Positions 10,325-21,822 are shown, numbered from the stretch's first letter. The stretch: DNA of 37,500 nt from Mesostigma viride (GCA_009746045.1 RPFO01000080.1:3290251-3327750); one strand, 5' to 3'. A program made the numbers and translations. The notes: generated by a model not told the origin, from the letters alone.

Positions 10325-10770
10325 GCAACCCGCTGTTATACTGGCGGCAGTTGTGTACCACCCCCCTCCTTCCCACGGCAGGTACGCAGCGACTCGCTGT
10401 TGTGCTGGCTGCAGTTGTGTACCACCTGTACGGTATTTGTGTACCACCCCCTCTTTCCCACGGCAGGTACGCAGCGACTCGCTGTTGTCCTGGCTGCAGT
10501 TGTGTACCACCTGTACGGTATTTGTGTACCACCCCCCTCTTTCCCACGGCAGGTACGCAGCGACCCGCTGTTGTCCTGGCTGCAGTTGTGTACCACCTGT
10601 ACGGTATTTGTGTACCACCCCCCTCTTTCCCACGGCAGGTACGCAGCGACCCGCTGTCGACCTGGCTGCAGTTGTGTACCACCTGTACGGTATTTGTGTA
10701 CCACTTAGCTCCTTCCCACGGCAGGTACGCAGCGACTCGCTGTTGTCCTGGCTGCAGTTGTGTACCACCT
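10325..10770 (+). repeat. 85-bp minisatellite, array 1 (between divergent genes)
   Basis: About five copies with a period of 85-86 bp; the landmark GTACGGTATTTGTGTACCAC occurs at 10428, 10513, 10599 and 10684. Each unit holds TGTGTACCACC twice, the near-palindrome CAGCGACTCGCTG, and CCTGGCTGCAG. The array lies between the 5' end of gene 1 (10100, minus) and the first transposase exon (from about 10986, plus). The same unit forms arrays at 18418-18931 and 29288-29685. A shared promoter or regulator-binding function is inferred from position only. The overlapping ORFs are shadows. Confidence 0.9.
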
Positions 10771-10985
10771 TCGGTTTAGTTAGGTATTGGTATAAGCCTC
10801 GTGTTGTAATTGCTGTACGTCCATGGCGTTTGTTGCAACTGGAGGTGTATACAATATTAATGGGCCGACACTGCATGGCAACGATGCGCACGGAATTGTC
10901 AGCCTGACAAGCAAATGAGCTGGGTGTTTTCTCGTCGATCGAGGGCAGATCAGGCAAATTATTACAAGTCCCCCAAAAATCGTTC

Positions 10986-13900
10986 GTGGGTGAGGCCATT
11001 GAACGTTCTCGTCGTCAGGGACATCCCTTCGCGTTCCACGATATCGTTCCACAACCGCTCGTCGCGCGCCCCGATGTCGGTGCCTCCTGGTCCGTTCCCA
11101 GCGGCGGGAACGACCGAGCCAAACGGCGAAGGCTGTTTGGTGAGCCACGCCAGGAATGCCCGCAAGGTGAACAGCTGTTGAAGACCGCCGAAGCTGTTGA
11201 AGTGGCTGCAGTGGATACACGGTCGCCGGAGCCTGAGCCCGATGCGGCGGGCATGGAAGGCGTAGAGCCTGCTGAGCCGCGCCCTGATGACTCAATGGAG
11301 GAGGAATGGGGGGCGATGGCGGAGGAGGAGTTTACGGCAGACGGTGGGGCAGGGGGGGCGATGGCGGAGGAGGGGCTTACGACAGACGGTGGGGGAGGAA
11401 CGGCTGGTGATGTTGAGGCCGGCGCCGGCCGTGCATCAAGAAACCCATGGGCATGGTCTAAGCCGTTGTCTGGGAACGCCGATTTTACACAGGCTTCGCT
11501 TTTCTGCATAGCCACGGAGTTTGGTCTTCCTGATAAGTGCATCGAAGCGTTTCAGGAACTGGCGAAGCACCCACAATACAGTGTGACCAGCCACGGGGAG
11601 TTCGGCGTGGCTAGGAGACGGTCATTGGAGAAGGGCCTGCCCCTTGCGGACGCACTGACTGTGAATTGGGTCCCAGCGGAGGCAGAGGGCGATCCTTTGC
11701 GTGAGGCAGTCAAGTTCACTTACATCAGCATACAGTCAACGCTATCCGCTCTGCTGCAGAATGAGTCGTTCACGGGGAAACTGTTACTGAACACGAGATG
11801 AATGAGGATCGGCGTGTGTGGACTTTCAATCAGACCCAGTTTTACAACACCCATCCAACAGTTCAACAACAGGAGGTGCAGCTTCCCGCCTTGGCAGCAA
11901 GTTCCAGTGAGAAGCGGCAGAGTGTCGTCCGCATTGGGGACACCATCATGGTGTTAATGGACAACAACAAGGGGCAGCGAAAGCGAGAAGAACTTTGCCT
12001 TGTCCGCGCTGTCTTCATGCAAGTAAACGCTGACGGGAGTCGTGAGCCATGGGCGAAAGTCCGGTAAGTGGCATGGATGGTGCTTTTGTGTCGATGTACA
12101 CTCATCATGATATGCCCTTGGGATTGCACATGCTGAGTTAATTGCATTCTGCTGAAAACAGATTGGTGTTTGTCCGGGCTCCCTTGTTGGTTGGTACCAG
12201 TTGACCACTATAAACTGCCGTAATGGGCATGCATCCGGGCCAGTGCAAGCATGGTTATTAAACTGGGTTGTGGGAAGTGCAATGCTTGCACCATATATCA
12301 AGTATGATGACAGTGTTTATGCAGCAATGTGGCGTGTTTAGAGACCAAATAATGTCGTAACCTTTTTGGTCCTGCATGAGCGCAAAGTTCCGAACACTAT
12401 TTTCCCGAGGTTAGCCACTCCTCGGCATCCTCGGCATCCTAAATTGAGACCACGCCTGCGCAGGATTACACAGAGTGCACTACATTTGGTGGGAGGATAT
12501 TGACGTGTGCACGTCCAGCACGCTTGGATGGATCTAGTATTGTATATTGATGACAACGCGATATAATTTGCCCGCCGTCATGATGCCTGCAGGTTCTTCT
12601 ACCGCGCAAGGGATTGTCCGGGGGGGACCGTACCGCGGGATGCCGATCGTGTCAGTGAGGTCTTCTGGACGAAGCATGAGCAGGAGATCTCTTTACTGAA
12701 CTACGGGGGTCACATTGACGTGGTTGGCGTCCGTAAGTGGAGGAAATTTGCCGAGGCTGACCGAGAGGGCGGGCGAGTGTTCTTCATGCGCAGGTCGTAC
12801 AACCTGTCCCCGGACAAGCCTCGGTACAAGAGGCTGAGATTCTCTAGATGGGAAGCCGAATTCCGCTGTTACCGCCCTTCTAAGTCTGGTCTACCCATCC
12901 TATATTTGGTAGTGGCGTTGTGGGATGACTCATTTGAGGAGTATCTCCATCGGCATGGGACGCTGGAAGCGCATTTGTTCACTGTTCTGAACATCGAGCG
13001 CGCCGACAACAAGTCAAGAGACATGATCTTCCCCATCACCGTGAGAGATACACATGTGCCACGAGAGGCAGTCCTTGAGTGTCTTGTGGAGGACATGGAT
13101 GCGATGGCAGAGGGCGTGCCCATGCGTGTGAAGTTTCCCAAAACGCCAAGTGAGCTTTGGGAAATCCGTGTCGCGAACCTGAACGTGATGGATTCGGCCG
13201 CCCGCAACGGCGCGATGGGGCACAAGGGTTGCACCGGCGACAAAGTGAGTGATGTTGTCACGTAGCTTGGTTCGGGGTGCTGCCCATGTGACCTTGATTC
13301 ATTGGGAAGCTGTGTTGGTGTGGTATCACCGTAACCATCAGCCCTTCTTTTATTTCTGCGTACCTTGGTGTGCGGCGCATTGTGGGTGTGTGCGCCACTG
13401 CAGGGATGCCCCTTTTGCAACGTTCACCACGACGACTGGGCGGATGCGACGGTGGACGTGGCGGAGTACATGCGCAGTGAGAAGCAAACGGCGGAAATAT
13501 TGGAGGAGATGGAGGGCATGGCGACGGCCACGGCACGGAAAGAGAAGGCGAAGGAGACCGGGGTGATGTATCAGCCGCTGTGGCCTTGGCGGGATCTTCG
13601 ATTCTTTGACCGCTACCGGCAGTATCCGATGGATATCTTTCACAATCTGACGTTGGGTCTATGTAAGCAGGTGGCTCGCTACCTCGAGGAGGATGGAATT
13701 CCCACTCGCCAGCACCCGGAGTTGGATGCTTGGGTAAGCGCACACCCCACGCGCGTCGGGAGCCGGCTGCCGCAGGGGAAAGCTTTTACCTTGTATCCAC
13801 ATTACAAGGGAATGGAGCTGCTGACCCTGCTGTTCCAAATGCCTTTTGCACTTCCCATGCTGCTGCTGAGGAGGCGGAATGAGGGAGATGATAAGGAGAA

Positions 13901-15489
13901 AAGGAAGGCCCGGCGGATCAGCAAGATGGTGATGCACCTCGCCAAGTGGGCGCAGATGATGCTTGGTCCCGTTACGTCTCCAATCTACAACTTGGCTGCT
14001 GACAACGTCTACGCCACTTTTCAAGAGTGTTTCGGCACCTTGTGGCCGCGTGGCAGCCTTGCAGGAAAGGGTCCTGGGGCAATGGCTGAGGCAGCGGATG
14101 GCGACGAAAAGAAGAAAAACGCGGAGAAGAAGAAGAACGCGGAGAAGAAGAAGAAGAGGATGGCACGCCAAGACAATGCCGCCAGCCATAACGTCCACAT
14201 ACCGCGCCATGCTTTGGCACAGACTGACGATGTGGGTCGTATCTGGTCCTTGGGCCCGCATGAATTTGAGGGGTACCACTTATTCCTGAAATCTCTCATG
14301 GAGTCGATGGCCAAATGCCACAGCAAGGAGCCGGGGCGTTACTTGCTGCAGAAACTACAGGGCTACTTGGCGTGGCAGTCCATGCTGGTTAAGGAGACAT
14401 CCCAGCTCGATGAACGCGTGCTGCAAACCTTGCAGGAAAGCAGGATGTTCAACAAGCTGTATCCCAAAGCGTCCGCGACTGGTAGTGGCGCGAGTGGCGG
14501 TCCTTCTGGGCGGGAGGTGTGGGTGCGGGAAGGGGCGACTTTTCCAACGGTCATACACGAGCGCTGCGCGTTGGGGCGCATCGAGCAGGTGAGGAAACGC
14601 ATGGGCGCTGTTGCTATGGCTGCGCTGGCGCTAGGGCTAGGGCATTCCTTGGTGTGCTGGGCCGACCCAGCATTTCCGTTCATATGCCCAGGCTAACAAC
14701 GGCACTTGTGTGTTTTGCATGGGTGCTGTGTGTGTGCAGGTCATGGGGGGCATGCCTTGCGGCCGTAACCCTAAGTCAACACCTACGTTGGCCGAAATTG
14801 GCGCTGACAAGCAGACGGTGGACGAGCTTCTCGCCCCGCTGGGCTGTCCACCCTGGGATGAAGCAACTGGCAGCGTGAAGGTTTATGCTAGTGCAGTAGT
14901 CGGTGCCAGGACCATTACGACTGGGGAGGTCAGGTGCTTCCACACTGATGCATACCCGGCAGGGCAAGTGGCGACAGCAGACTCATTGGCATACCAGGCG
15001 GCGGACAATGTGGACGCTGAATTTTGGTTTGCTGAGGTTGGCACCATCTTCATGCTGACGCCTGCTGAGGGGGCCATGGGGAGCATGTGGTTTGTCCCGA
15101 TTTGGTTTGAGTCAGGGGATGCAAAGGACGTTCAGGGCAAGCCCATGTTCAACATGGACGAAACTTGGACGGACTGTCCTGTGTTCACCAAAGACATGAC
15201 ACTGTCCTCGCAGTGGAAAGCCACGGGGAAGTATCCACAGCCTCTGTCCTACCTGGGGTCACAGGTCCGACTGTTGCATCAGTGCTGGCGGCGTGGTTAC
15301 GAAACCAAATGCAAAGTAAAGCATGTGGCGGCACGTGTAGGTGACACCACATCAGAACCAGTCCTACAGGTGAAGCACGACCACCTTGGGAACAACCACT
15401 ACGTGCTCGATGCGTTTGATTGGGCGTGCCCAGCGTACTATCGTGACCTGCACATGGGGGGCGTGACGGACCAGCATGGGAAACGATGA
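10986..15489 (+). CDS. Transposon gene 2: BAH-domain + Tnp2-like transposase, multi-exon
   Basis: Coding blocks: about 10986-11798 (open from a GTG, true start unresolved); 11798-12063; 12593-13244; 13404-14588; 14740-15489, with GT/AG introns 12064-12592, 13245-13403 and 14589-14739. Spliced length is roughly 1,200 aa. The N-terminus is low-complexity with a duplicated MAEE..T.DGG unit. Across intron 12064-12592 lies a BAH-like module (IGDTIMVLMD..AKVRFFYRARD..SEVFWTKHEQEISLL), a chromatin-reading fold. Next are RPSKSGLPILYLVVALWDD, NGAMGHKGCTGDK|GCPFC (Zn-type CxxC) and QYPMDIFHNLTLGLCKQV, laid out like the Tnp2/Plavaka-type CACTA transposases (acidic catalytic core, Asp-x-x-His-Asn). A Lys-rich insert lies at 14110-14160. 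The last exon has a DUF4216-like WFVPIWF..TW pattern. Between blocks 1 and 2 the frame changes at ATGA (11798-11801): an unseen intron or a one-base error. Catalytic residues are not proven. Confidence 0.7.
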
Positions 15490-15545
15490 CCTGCACAGGA
15501 TGGGCGTGTCAGATAATCACGGCATTTTGTAACGTAGGGAGGCCA

Positions 15546-16283
15546 GTGTATTTATATTATTGGCCATGGGGCTGAGGTTGTGAGCATCCCATTCGTCATG
15601 CTCGTGCCCAGTTTGCGTGTGCCCAGTTTTGGGGACATTGTATTTATATTGTTGGCCATGGGGCTGAGGTTGTGAGCATCCCATTCGTCATGCTCGTGCC
15701 CAGTTTGCGTGTGCCCAGTTTTGGGGACATTGTATTTATATTGTTGGCCATGGGGCTAAGGTTGTGAGCATCCCATTCGTCATGCTCGTGCCCAGTTTGC
15801 GTGTGCCCAGTTTTGGGGACATTGTATTTATATTGTTGGCCATGGGGCTGAGGTTGTGAGCATCCCATTCGTCATGCTCGTGCCCAGTTTGCGTGTGCCC
15901 AGTTTTGGGGACATTGTATTTATATTGTTGGCCATGGGGCTAAGGTTATGAGCATCCCATTCGTCATGCTCGTGCCCAGTTTGCGTGTGCCCAGTTTTGG
16001 GGACATTGTATTTATATTGTTGGCCATGGGGCTGAGGTTGTGAGCATCCCATTCGTCATGCTCGTGCCCAGTTTGCGTGTGCCCAGTTTTGGGGACATTG
16101 TATTTATATTGTTGGCCATGGGGCTAAGGTTATGAGCATCCCATTCGTCATGCTCGTGCCCAGTTTGCGTGTGCCCAGTTTTGGGGACATTGTATTTATA
16201 TTGTTGGCCATGGGGCTGAGGTTGTGAGCATCCCATTCGTCATGCTCGTGCCCAGTTTGCGTGTGCCCAGTTTTGGGGACATC
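15546..16283 (+). repeat. 92-bp satellite just downstream of the transposase stop
   Basis: Eight copies; GAGCATCCCATTCGTCATGC recurs at 15582, 15674, 15766, 15858, 15950, 16042, 16134 and 16226, exactly 92 bp apart. Units alternate between GCTGAGGTTGTG and GCTAAGGTTATG (or GTTGTG) versions, giving a 184-bp higher-order repeat, as also shown by identical 74-codon minus frames every 184 bp. It begins about 55 bp after the TGA of the transposase and may lie in its 3' UTR. At 16284-16650 no gene is seen. Confidence 0.92.
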
Positions 16284-16654
16284 CTATTTAAATGTTTTTC
16301 TGTATTCATATACGTGGTAAGGGAACGACCCATTAGTAAATTTTCTGAGACTTTGCAATTGAAATCAGACAACTATGCTCCATGTACACTGCATGATACA
16401 CCTGGATATCAAATATTACATAACTTGGTTAAGGTTTCTTTCCATCACTCCGAGGGCTCCTGATCTGTGGCTCGCCAATGGGTGCACGAGATTAAGCAAT
16501 TGATATGACCTTTTGTGGATGCCCTACCTAACGCGAGGGCATGATCATCTTACCATGCAGTGATCAGAACCTGGGGCCAGGCTTTTTAAGGCAACGAGAC
16601 AAGTGGGGCGTCATATTCATAGGTTAATTAATTCATTAATTAATTAATTAATGA

Positions 16655-16750
16655 GGAACATCACTCCGTTGGGAGTCAATGGAGCACATATCCATGAGAA
16701 GGGGCATATGGCGTTTAAGACATCCTAGGCTACTTCATGCAAGGTTAAAC
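16655..16750 (+). repeat. Dispersed repeat copy (CTCCGTTGGGAG family)
   Basis: It matches 555-640 (inverse) and 32190-32280 (direct): GGAACATCACTCCGTTGGGA, GGAGCACATATCC, GAGAAGGGGCATATGG, CTAGGCTACTTCATGCAAGG. It is preceded by TTAATTAATTAA. It ends at CTCGTGCTCCC, the same junction that precedes the GGAC array at 5488. Confidence 0.65.
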
Positions 16751-16767
16751 TCGTGCTCCCTTTCTGC

Positions 16768-17255
16768 TTCATGGATGGATGGATGGATGGATGGATGGAT
16801 GGATGGATGGCTGGATGGATGGATGGATGGATGGATGGATGGATGGATGGATGGATGGATGGATGGATGGATGGATGGAGGGAGGGAGGGAGGGAGGGAG
16901 GGAGGGAGGGAGGGAGGGAGGGAGGGAGGGAGGGAGGGAGGGAGGGAGGGAGGGAGGGAGGGAGGGAGGGAGGGAGGAGGGAGGGAGGGAGGGAGGGAGG
17001 AGGGTGGGTGGGTGGTGGTGGGTGGGTGGGTGGGTGGGTGGGTGGGTGGGTGGGTGGGTGGGTGGTGGGTGGGTGGGTGGGTGGGTGGGTGGGTGGGTGG
17101 GTGGGTGGGTGGGTGGTGGGTGGGTGGGTGGGTGGGTGGGTGGGTGGGTGGGTGGGTGGTGGGTGGGTGGGTGGGTGGGTGGGTGGGCGGGTGGGTGGTG
17201 GGTGGGTGGGATGGATGGATGTGGATGGATGGATGGTGGGTGGGTGGGTGGGTGG
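16768..17255 (+). repeat. Mosaic tetranucleotide array GGAT / GGGA / GGGT
   Basis: Blocks of (GGAT)n (16770-16875), (GGGA)n (16876-17004) and (GGGT)n (17005-17210), with trinucleotide slips and a short return to GGAT. The three blocks differ by single substitutions in the unit. The array ends 13 bp before the stop codon of the oxygenase gene on the other strand. The open frames in it are artefacts. Confidence 0.95.
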
Positions 17256-17267
17256 GTGGTGGACTAC

Positions 17268-18284
17268 TTACACAATCACTGGGCAAACGCTATCTGCGAG
17301 ACCCTGGTTGCCCAGTCGCCTTGCCGTGCTGATGCCCTTGAAAAAAATGCGGCGATTTTCCACCTGGTACGCGGCACCAGCATGCACATGTGCTCCATGC
17401 CATAAAACAACATCACCAGGATTGAGCATCACCTCAGTTTTTCCCTCCCCCCTCTTGGAGATGTCCCTCTTCCTATAATGGCGGATACTATTGTCGTACG
17501 AAACCCAACGTGTGTCGGGTTGTACAGCGATGATGCAACTTACTGGGAAGTATACCTCCCATGCCAAAACTTCACGTGTAAGATCGGAATGGGGCCCTTG
17601 TTCTTTGCAGTTAGCCAGGCTTCGGAGCACCAGCAACTCACGTGGCTTAGGCACGTAGGACATGTCCAGCGCAGCATGCAGGATCTTGACCGCCAATCCC
17701 ACGACGAGCTTCCCAAACGGGCTGTCTTCGTCGATAAGGGCTTGGCTACGTTGCTTTGGAGGGAATGAAAACGTCTTGGTGTTCTCGTTGTACTTCCGAA
17801 AAATTCTGTCAAATTTAGTATCCGGAATGTCTTGCGCAGCATTCAGCATCTGCACGCGTACTTCCTCGCTTACGATGCCTCGTATGACAGTGTATCCCCT
17901 CTCCCTGATATCCGCCGCACACTTCTTTTGTAAAGGGGTTTCGGCAATGTTCCTCTCACGCAATGCCACGTTTTCAATCGCCTTTTCCCCGGCATTCTTC
18001 CGGTTGCCCACACGGTGGTTCTCTTCGGCTTTCGATGCGGCGGGCGTTTTTTTCTTGGCAGGAACCTTCTTGGCCGCCTCCCGCCTTGCTTTTTGCCTTT
18101 CCGCCTGCTGCTTCCTATATGCCAGCAATCCACCAGCCCTCTTGATAGCAGCTTTCTGGTCGATGTCGCGCCACCTGTTTGCCTTCATGATTTTGGCTTG
18201 CATCTTCTTCATGGCTTTGCACGCCTTGGCGACTTCCTGCTCACTTGCCAAGTCGGATTCCAACATTACTACGGAATCCATCAT
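17268..18284 (-). CDS. Transposon gene 3: 2-oxoglutarate/Fe(II)-dependent oxygenase
   Basis: A single-exon frame of 338 codons starts at the ATG at 18284; a longer frame begins only with TTG at 18317, and MM at 18284/18281 leaves the start ambiguous. Residues about 15-100 are a Lys/Ala-rich helix and basic stretch (nuclear-type). The catalytic domain spans about 118-325: [20 protein letters not shown], then [18 protein letters not shown] with the metal-binding HxD (H232, D234), and [29 protein letters not shown] with the distal His (H301, in VHAG) and the 2OG-binding Arg (R311/R312). This is the double-stranded beta-helix layout of PhyH/prolyl-hydroxylase-type enzymes, which oxidise a substrate while decarboxylating 2-oxoglutarate. 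Substrate unknown; nucleic acid, histone or other protein are all possible. It is not clearly TET/JBP, although those enzymes accompany transposases in fungal KDZ elements. Confidence 0.8.
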   Translation of the reverse strand: MMDSVVMLESDLASEQEVAKACKAMKKMQAKIMKANRWRDIDQKAAIKRAGGLLAYRKQQAERQKARREAAKKVPAKKKTPAASKAEENHRVGNRKNAGEKAIENVALRERNIAETPLQKKCAADIRERGYTVIRGIVSEEVRVQMLNAAQDIPDTKFDRIFRKYNENTKTFSFPPKQRSQALIDEDSPFGKLVVGLAVKILHAALDMSYVPKPRELLVLRSLANCKEQGPHSDLTREVLAWEVYFPVSCIIAVQPDTRWVSYDNSIRHYRKRDISKRGEGKTEVMLNPGDVVLWHGAHVHAGAAYQVENRRIFFKGISTARRLGNQGLADSVCPVIV

Positions 18285-18417
18285 AGACCGGCAAAGAACA
18301 ACAGGGTTCAAAAGCAACCGATAATATGTAAAGGCTGTATCGATCGGGAGGACTTCCGCCGTGCAGCGACAGCTATACCAACCTTGAGGACAACATTGAC
18401 ATTATTAATTTACGAGC

Positions 18418-18931
18418 TGCCAGGACAACAGCGGGTCGCTGCGTGCCTGCCGCCAGAAGGATCGAGGGGGTGGTACACAAATACCGTACAGGTGGTACAC
18501 AACTGCAGCCAGGACAACAGCGAGTCGCTGCGTACCTGCCGTGGGAAGGAGCGGGGTGGTACACAAATACCGTACAGGTGGTACACAACTGCAGCCAGGA
18601 CAACAGCGAGTCGCTGCGTACCTGCCGTGGGAAGGAGCGGGGTGGTACACAAATACCGTACAGGTGGTACACAACTGCAGCCAGCACCACAGCGAGTCGC
18701 TGCGTACCTGCCGTGGGAAGGCGGGGGGTGGTACACAAATACCGTACAGGTGGTACACAACTGCAGCCAGCACAACAGCGAGTCGCTGCGTACCTGCCGT
18801 GGGAAGGAGCGGGGTGGTACACAAATACCGTACAGGTGGTACACAACTGCAGCCAGGACCACAGCGAGTCGCTGCGTACCTGCCGTGGGAAGGAGCGGGG
18901 TGGTACACAAATACCGTACAGGTGGTACACG
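18418..18931 (-). repeat. 85-bp minisatellite, array 2 (between divergent genes)
   Basis: About six copies of the same unit as array 1, in opposite orientation (GGTGGTACACAAATACCGTA, CTGCAGCCAGG, CAGCGAGTCGCTG, CCTGCCGTGGGAAGG). It lies between the start of the oxygenase gene (18284, minus) and the first exon of the next gene (19150, plus). Units differ by few bases, so copies are recently homogenised. The ORFs on both strands are shadows. Confidence 0.9.
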
Positions 18932-19149
18932 CACTCGATCGATCGGGTGCCATGCTGGCAATTGTAAGATGCATCGTGTATGATGTATTTAGGTAGTGGC
19001 ACGCAAATGCATGGTTGTACAGTGCAGTGACAGCAGTACAGGCAGAGGTAATGAGGTATCAACATCTGTCCCCCCGATCACGTGAGCCTGAGGTAATTAT
19101 TGGATCACGTTAACGGTAATTACCTTGCAGGCAGTACGCAACCGTAGCA

Positions 19150-20305
19150 ATGGCCGCTAAAGATTGTCGATCCGTTTGGGAGTCACAACAGTATGTATCC
19201 GCGATGGAATATGCGCGCAGCAATTTCCACGTGGTGGTAAGTTCCTTCATGAGTATTCACATTGTAGTCTTGCTTGTGATTCATCGGCGGGTATATGTAT
19301 CTGATGGGTAACAATGTCCCGTTGGAAGCACCGTGTCGGGTCGCGGGGTATCTGCTGCCGACCAATACATCGATGGTTACTGACTGTCTTTGATCGCAGT
19401 GCTAATGATGGCGCGTGACCATCATAACTGAACGGTCCTGGGTTTGTCGAGCGGTTGCCTGCGTGTGTCTCGCTGTGCGTCTCTGCCCTTGCACCGCAGG
19501 CGCAACAGTATAAGCTGCCCGAGCAATTCGATCAAGCGTCCAAAGGGTGTCAGAGCACATCCAACTGGGAGAGACTGGCGGTATCAAAGTACATGCTTGA
19601 CGCATTGCAGGGCCGTCGGGCTACTTTTTGTAAGCATGTCACAGCTGGTAATGAGGCCATGGAGAAGCCCGGAGAGGTGGCGGGGACCGAGGAGAGTGAT
19701 GAGGGCGAGGAAGAGGTTGCGCAGGCGGTCAGCGGTGAGAAGAAGAAGAAGGGGACCGAGGAGAGTGATGAGGGCGAGGAAGAGGTTGCGCAGGCGGTCA
19801 GCGGTGAGAAGAAGAAGAAGAAGAATGGGAAGGAGTCACCGTATTTGGTTGCGGTGAGTTCCCCTTTGCTTCTTCATGTGCTGCACGTGTACATGGATGT
19901 TTGTATACTACTACGAAGTTAGAGGAAGCATGAACGGCAATGCTGGACATGTGTGGACTGTTCTTCTCATGGGTTGTTGCTGTAAACCGTTGCTGTGCTG
20001 ATTTGTGCATATCCTTGACATGTGTGCAGAGGAGGCAACTAACGCGGGCGGTCCGTTATTGGAGCGGCAAGTGTCTGAAGGAGATGCAGGACCCAGTGGG
20101 TGCGTGCTCGCAGGCGGCAGCTGTACCTGGAGAAGGGTTGTCGGGAACACCGGGGGATGCACTTGTCCTGGACGCCGCGGCGTTGTGTCAGATGATCTGC
20201 AACCGCGCAGTGGCGTCGTTGCCCCACGTGGCGGCTGCGTTGGTTACCGCGGGGGAGGGCTCCTTCGGGCCGCGCATGCTGGCACACATGGCACTGTCTG
20301 CTCAG
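19150..20305 (+). CDS. Transposon gene 4: unknown protein with duplicated acidic/Lys segment
   Basis: Three phase-0 exons: 19150-19236 (ATG start), 19500-19853 and 20030-20305, with introns GTAAGT..CCGCAG and GTGAGT..GTGCAG; a donor-like GTAGGC follows at 20306. About 239 residues are readable. The beginning (MAAKDCRSVWESQQYVSAME) and exon 2 (KLPEQFDQASKGCQSTSNWE) are ordinary soluble sequence. A 23-residue acidic-then-lysine block (TEESDEGEEEVAQAVSGEKK) is tandemly duplicated in exon 2. Exon 3 is Ala/Leu-rich and helical. After 20306 the next good acceptor (TTTCTCAG, about 20531) gives an immediate stop, so the protein may end there or skip to the G-rich exon after 21756. No known family recognised; the pattern suggests a nuclear protein. 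Confidence 0.6.
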
Positions 20306-20730
20306 GTAGGCGACTGTGTGATTGCTTGTTGCATGCAACATGTTGACGACAATATTTATTTGCATATGGGAACAGCGCGTTGATTACTTATTCATATGTG
20401 ACAGCAAAATGTGGCCTGTGCTTTCTCTCCCTGCTGGTGGATGTAATGTTAGGCACAGCACATGCGAATATCGGCTGTCCTCTTTGCTGATACTGCATGA
20501 ATGACTCAATGCGTAACCCGCTTTCTCTCAGCACTGAATCTGTGGCACGAGAGGGGTGAGGGGGGCGGCATCGGACAAGATGCTGAAGAGATGTAGAATC
20601 AAACAGATGGGAGGGGAAGCCAAAGTTACATGTGCAAGGAGACGTGTCCAGGGGGGGGGGGGGGGGGCAGAGAATTGGAATTGAGTAGGAGGACAGCCAG
20701 ATGGTATGGGCAACAGGACGGAAAGAATGT

Positions 20731-21679
20731 GGGTGTAATGGGGTGCTGGCATGCATGGATGGGTGTAATGGGGTGCTGGCATGCGTGGATGGGTGTAATG
20801 GGGTGCTGGCATGCATGGATGGGTGTAATGGGGTGCTGGCATGCGTGGATGGGTGTAATGGGGTGCTGGCATGCGTGGATGGGTGTAATGGGGTGCTGGC
20901 ATGCATGGATGGGTGTAATGGGGTGCTGGCATGCATGGATGGTTGTAATGGGGTGCTGGCATGCATGGATGGGTGTAATGGGGTGCTGGCATGCGTGGAT
21001 GGGCGTAATGGGGTGCTGGCATGCATGGATGGGTGTAATGGGGTGCTGGCATGCGTGGATGGGTGTAATGGGGTGCTGGCATGCGTGGATGGGCGTAATG
21101 GGGTGCTGGCCTGCGCTGGTTGTCTCTTTGGTAATGGGGTGCTGGCATGCGTGGATGGGTGTAATGGGGTGCTGGCATGCATGGATGGGTGTAATGGGGT
21201 GCTGGCATGCGTGGATGGGTGTAATGGGGTGCTGGCATGCATGGATGGGTGTAATGGGGTGCTGGCATGCGTGGATGGGTGTAATGGGGTGCTGGCATGC
21301 ATGGATGGGTGTAATGGGGTGCTGGCATGCATGGATGGGTGTAATGGGGTGCTGGCATGCATGGATGGGTGTAATGGGGTGCTGGCATGCGTGGATGGGT
21401 GTAATGGGGTGCTGGCATGCATGGATGGGTGTAATGGGGTGCTGGCATGCATGGATGGGTGTAATGGGGTGCTGGCATGCGTGGATGGGTGTAATGGGGT
21501 GCTGGCATGCGTGGATGGGTGTAATGGGGTGCTGGCATGCATGGATGGGTGTAATGGGGTGCTGGCATGTGTGGATGGGTGTAATGGGGTGCTGGCATGC
21601 ATGGATGGGTGTAATGGGGTGCTGGCATGCATGGATGGGTGTAATGGGGTGCTGGCATGCATGGATGGGTGTAATGGAA
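20731..21679 (+). repeat. 30-bp satellite, ~31 copies
   Basis: Perfectly phased 30-bp units, GGGTGTAATG GGGTGCTGGC then ATGC(A/G)TGGAT, with A/G at one position as the main variant (patterned, not random) and one 26-bp interruption at about 21110-21135. The 10-codon period keeps several frames open on both strands; the repetitive NGVLACMDGC and MHASTPLHPS translations are not considered proteins. A poly-G run (20650-20667) lies just before. Confidence 0.95.
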
Positions 21680-21822
21680 GAGAATACGCATCCTTTTTGC
21701 CGGGGGCCTTACACCTTTCCCCTAGACTCCTTGTTTTACTTTATTCTGTGGGAACATGCAGCTGGGAGGCATCCACATGCATGGAGTAACGGCTCCACTT
21801 GGGCAGCCAGGACATGCGACCA

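Noticed and set aside
10305-10999. Overlapping frames translating the 85-bp unit (also at 18405-19065 and 29160-29911)
   Set aside because: The unit is DNA-level repetition located between divergent gene starts, and the frames differ between arrays and strands.
15644-16236. Three identical 74-aa minus-strand proteins
   Set aside because: Produced by the 184-bp higher-order satellite.
20731-21679. Repeat protein NGVLACMDGC (plus) or MHASTPLHPS (minus)
   Set aside because: A 30-bp DNA satellite opens frames on both strands; there is no non-repeat domain or splice support.
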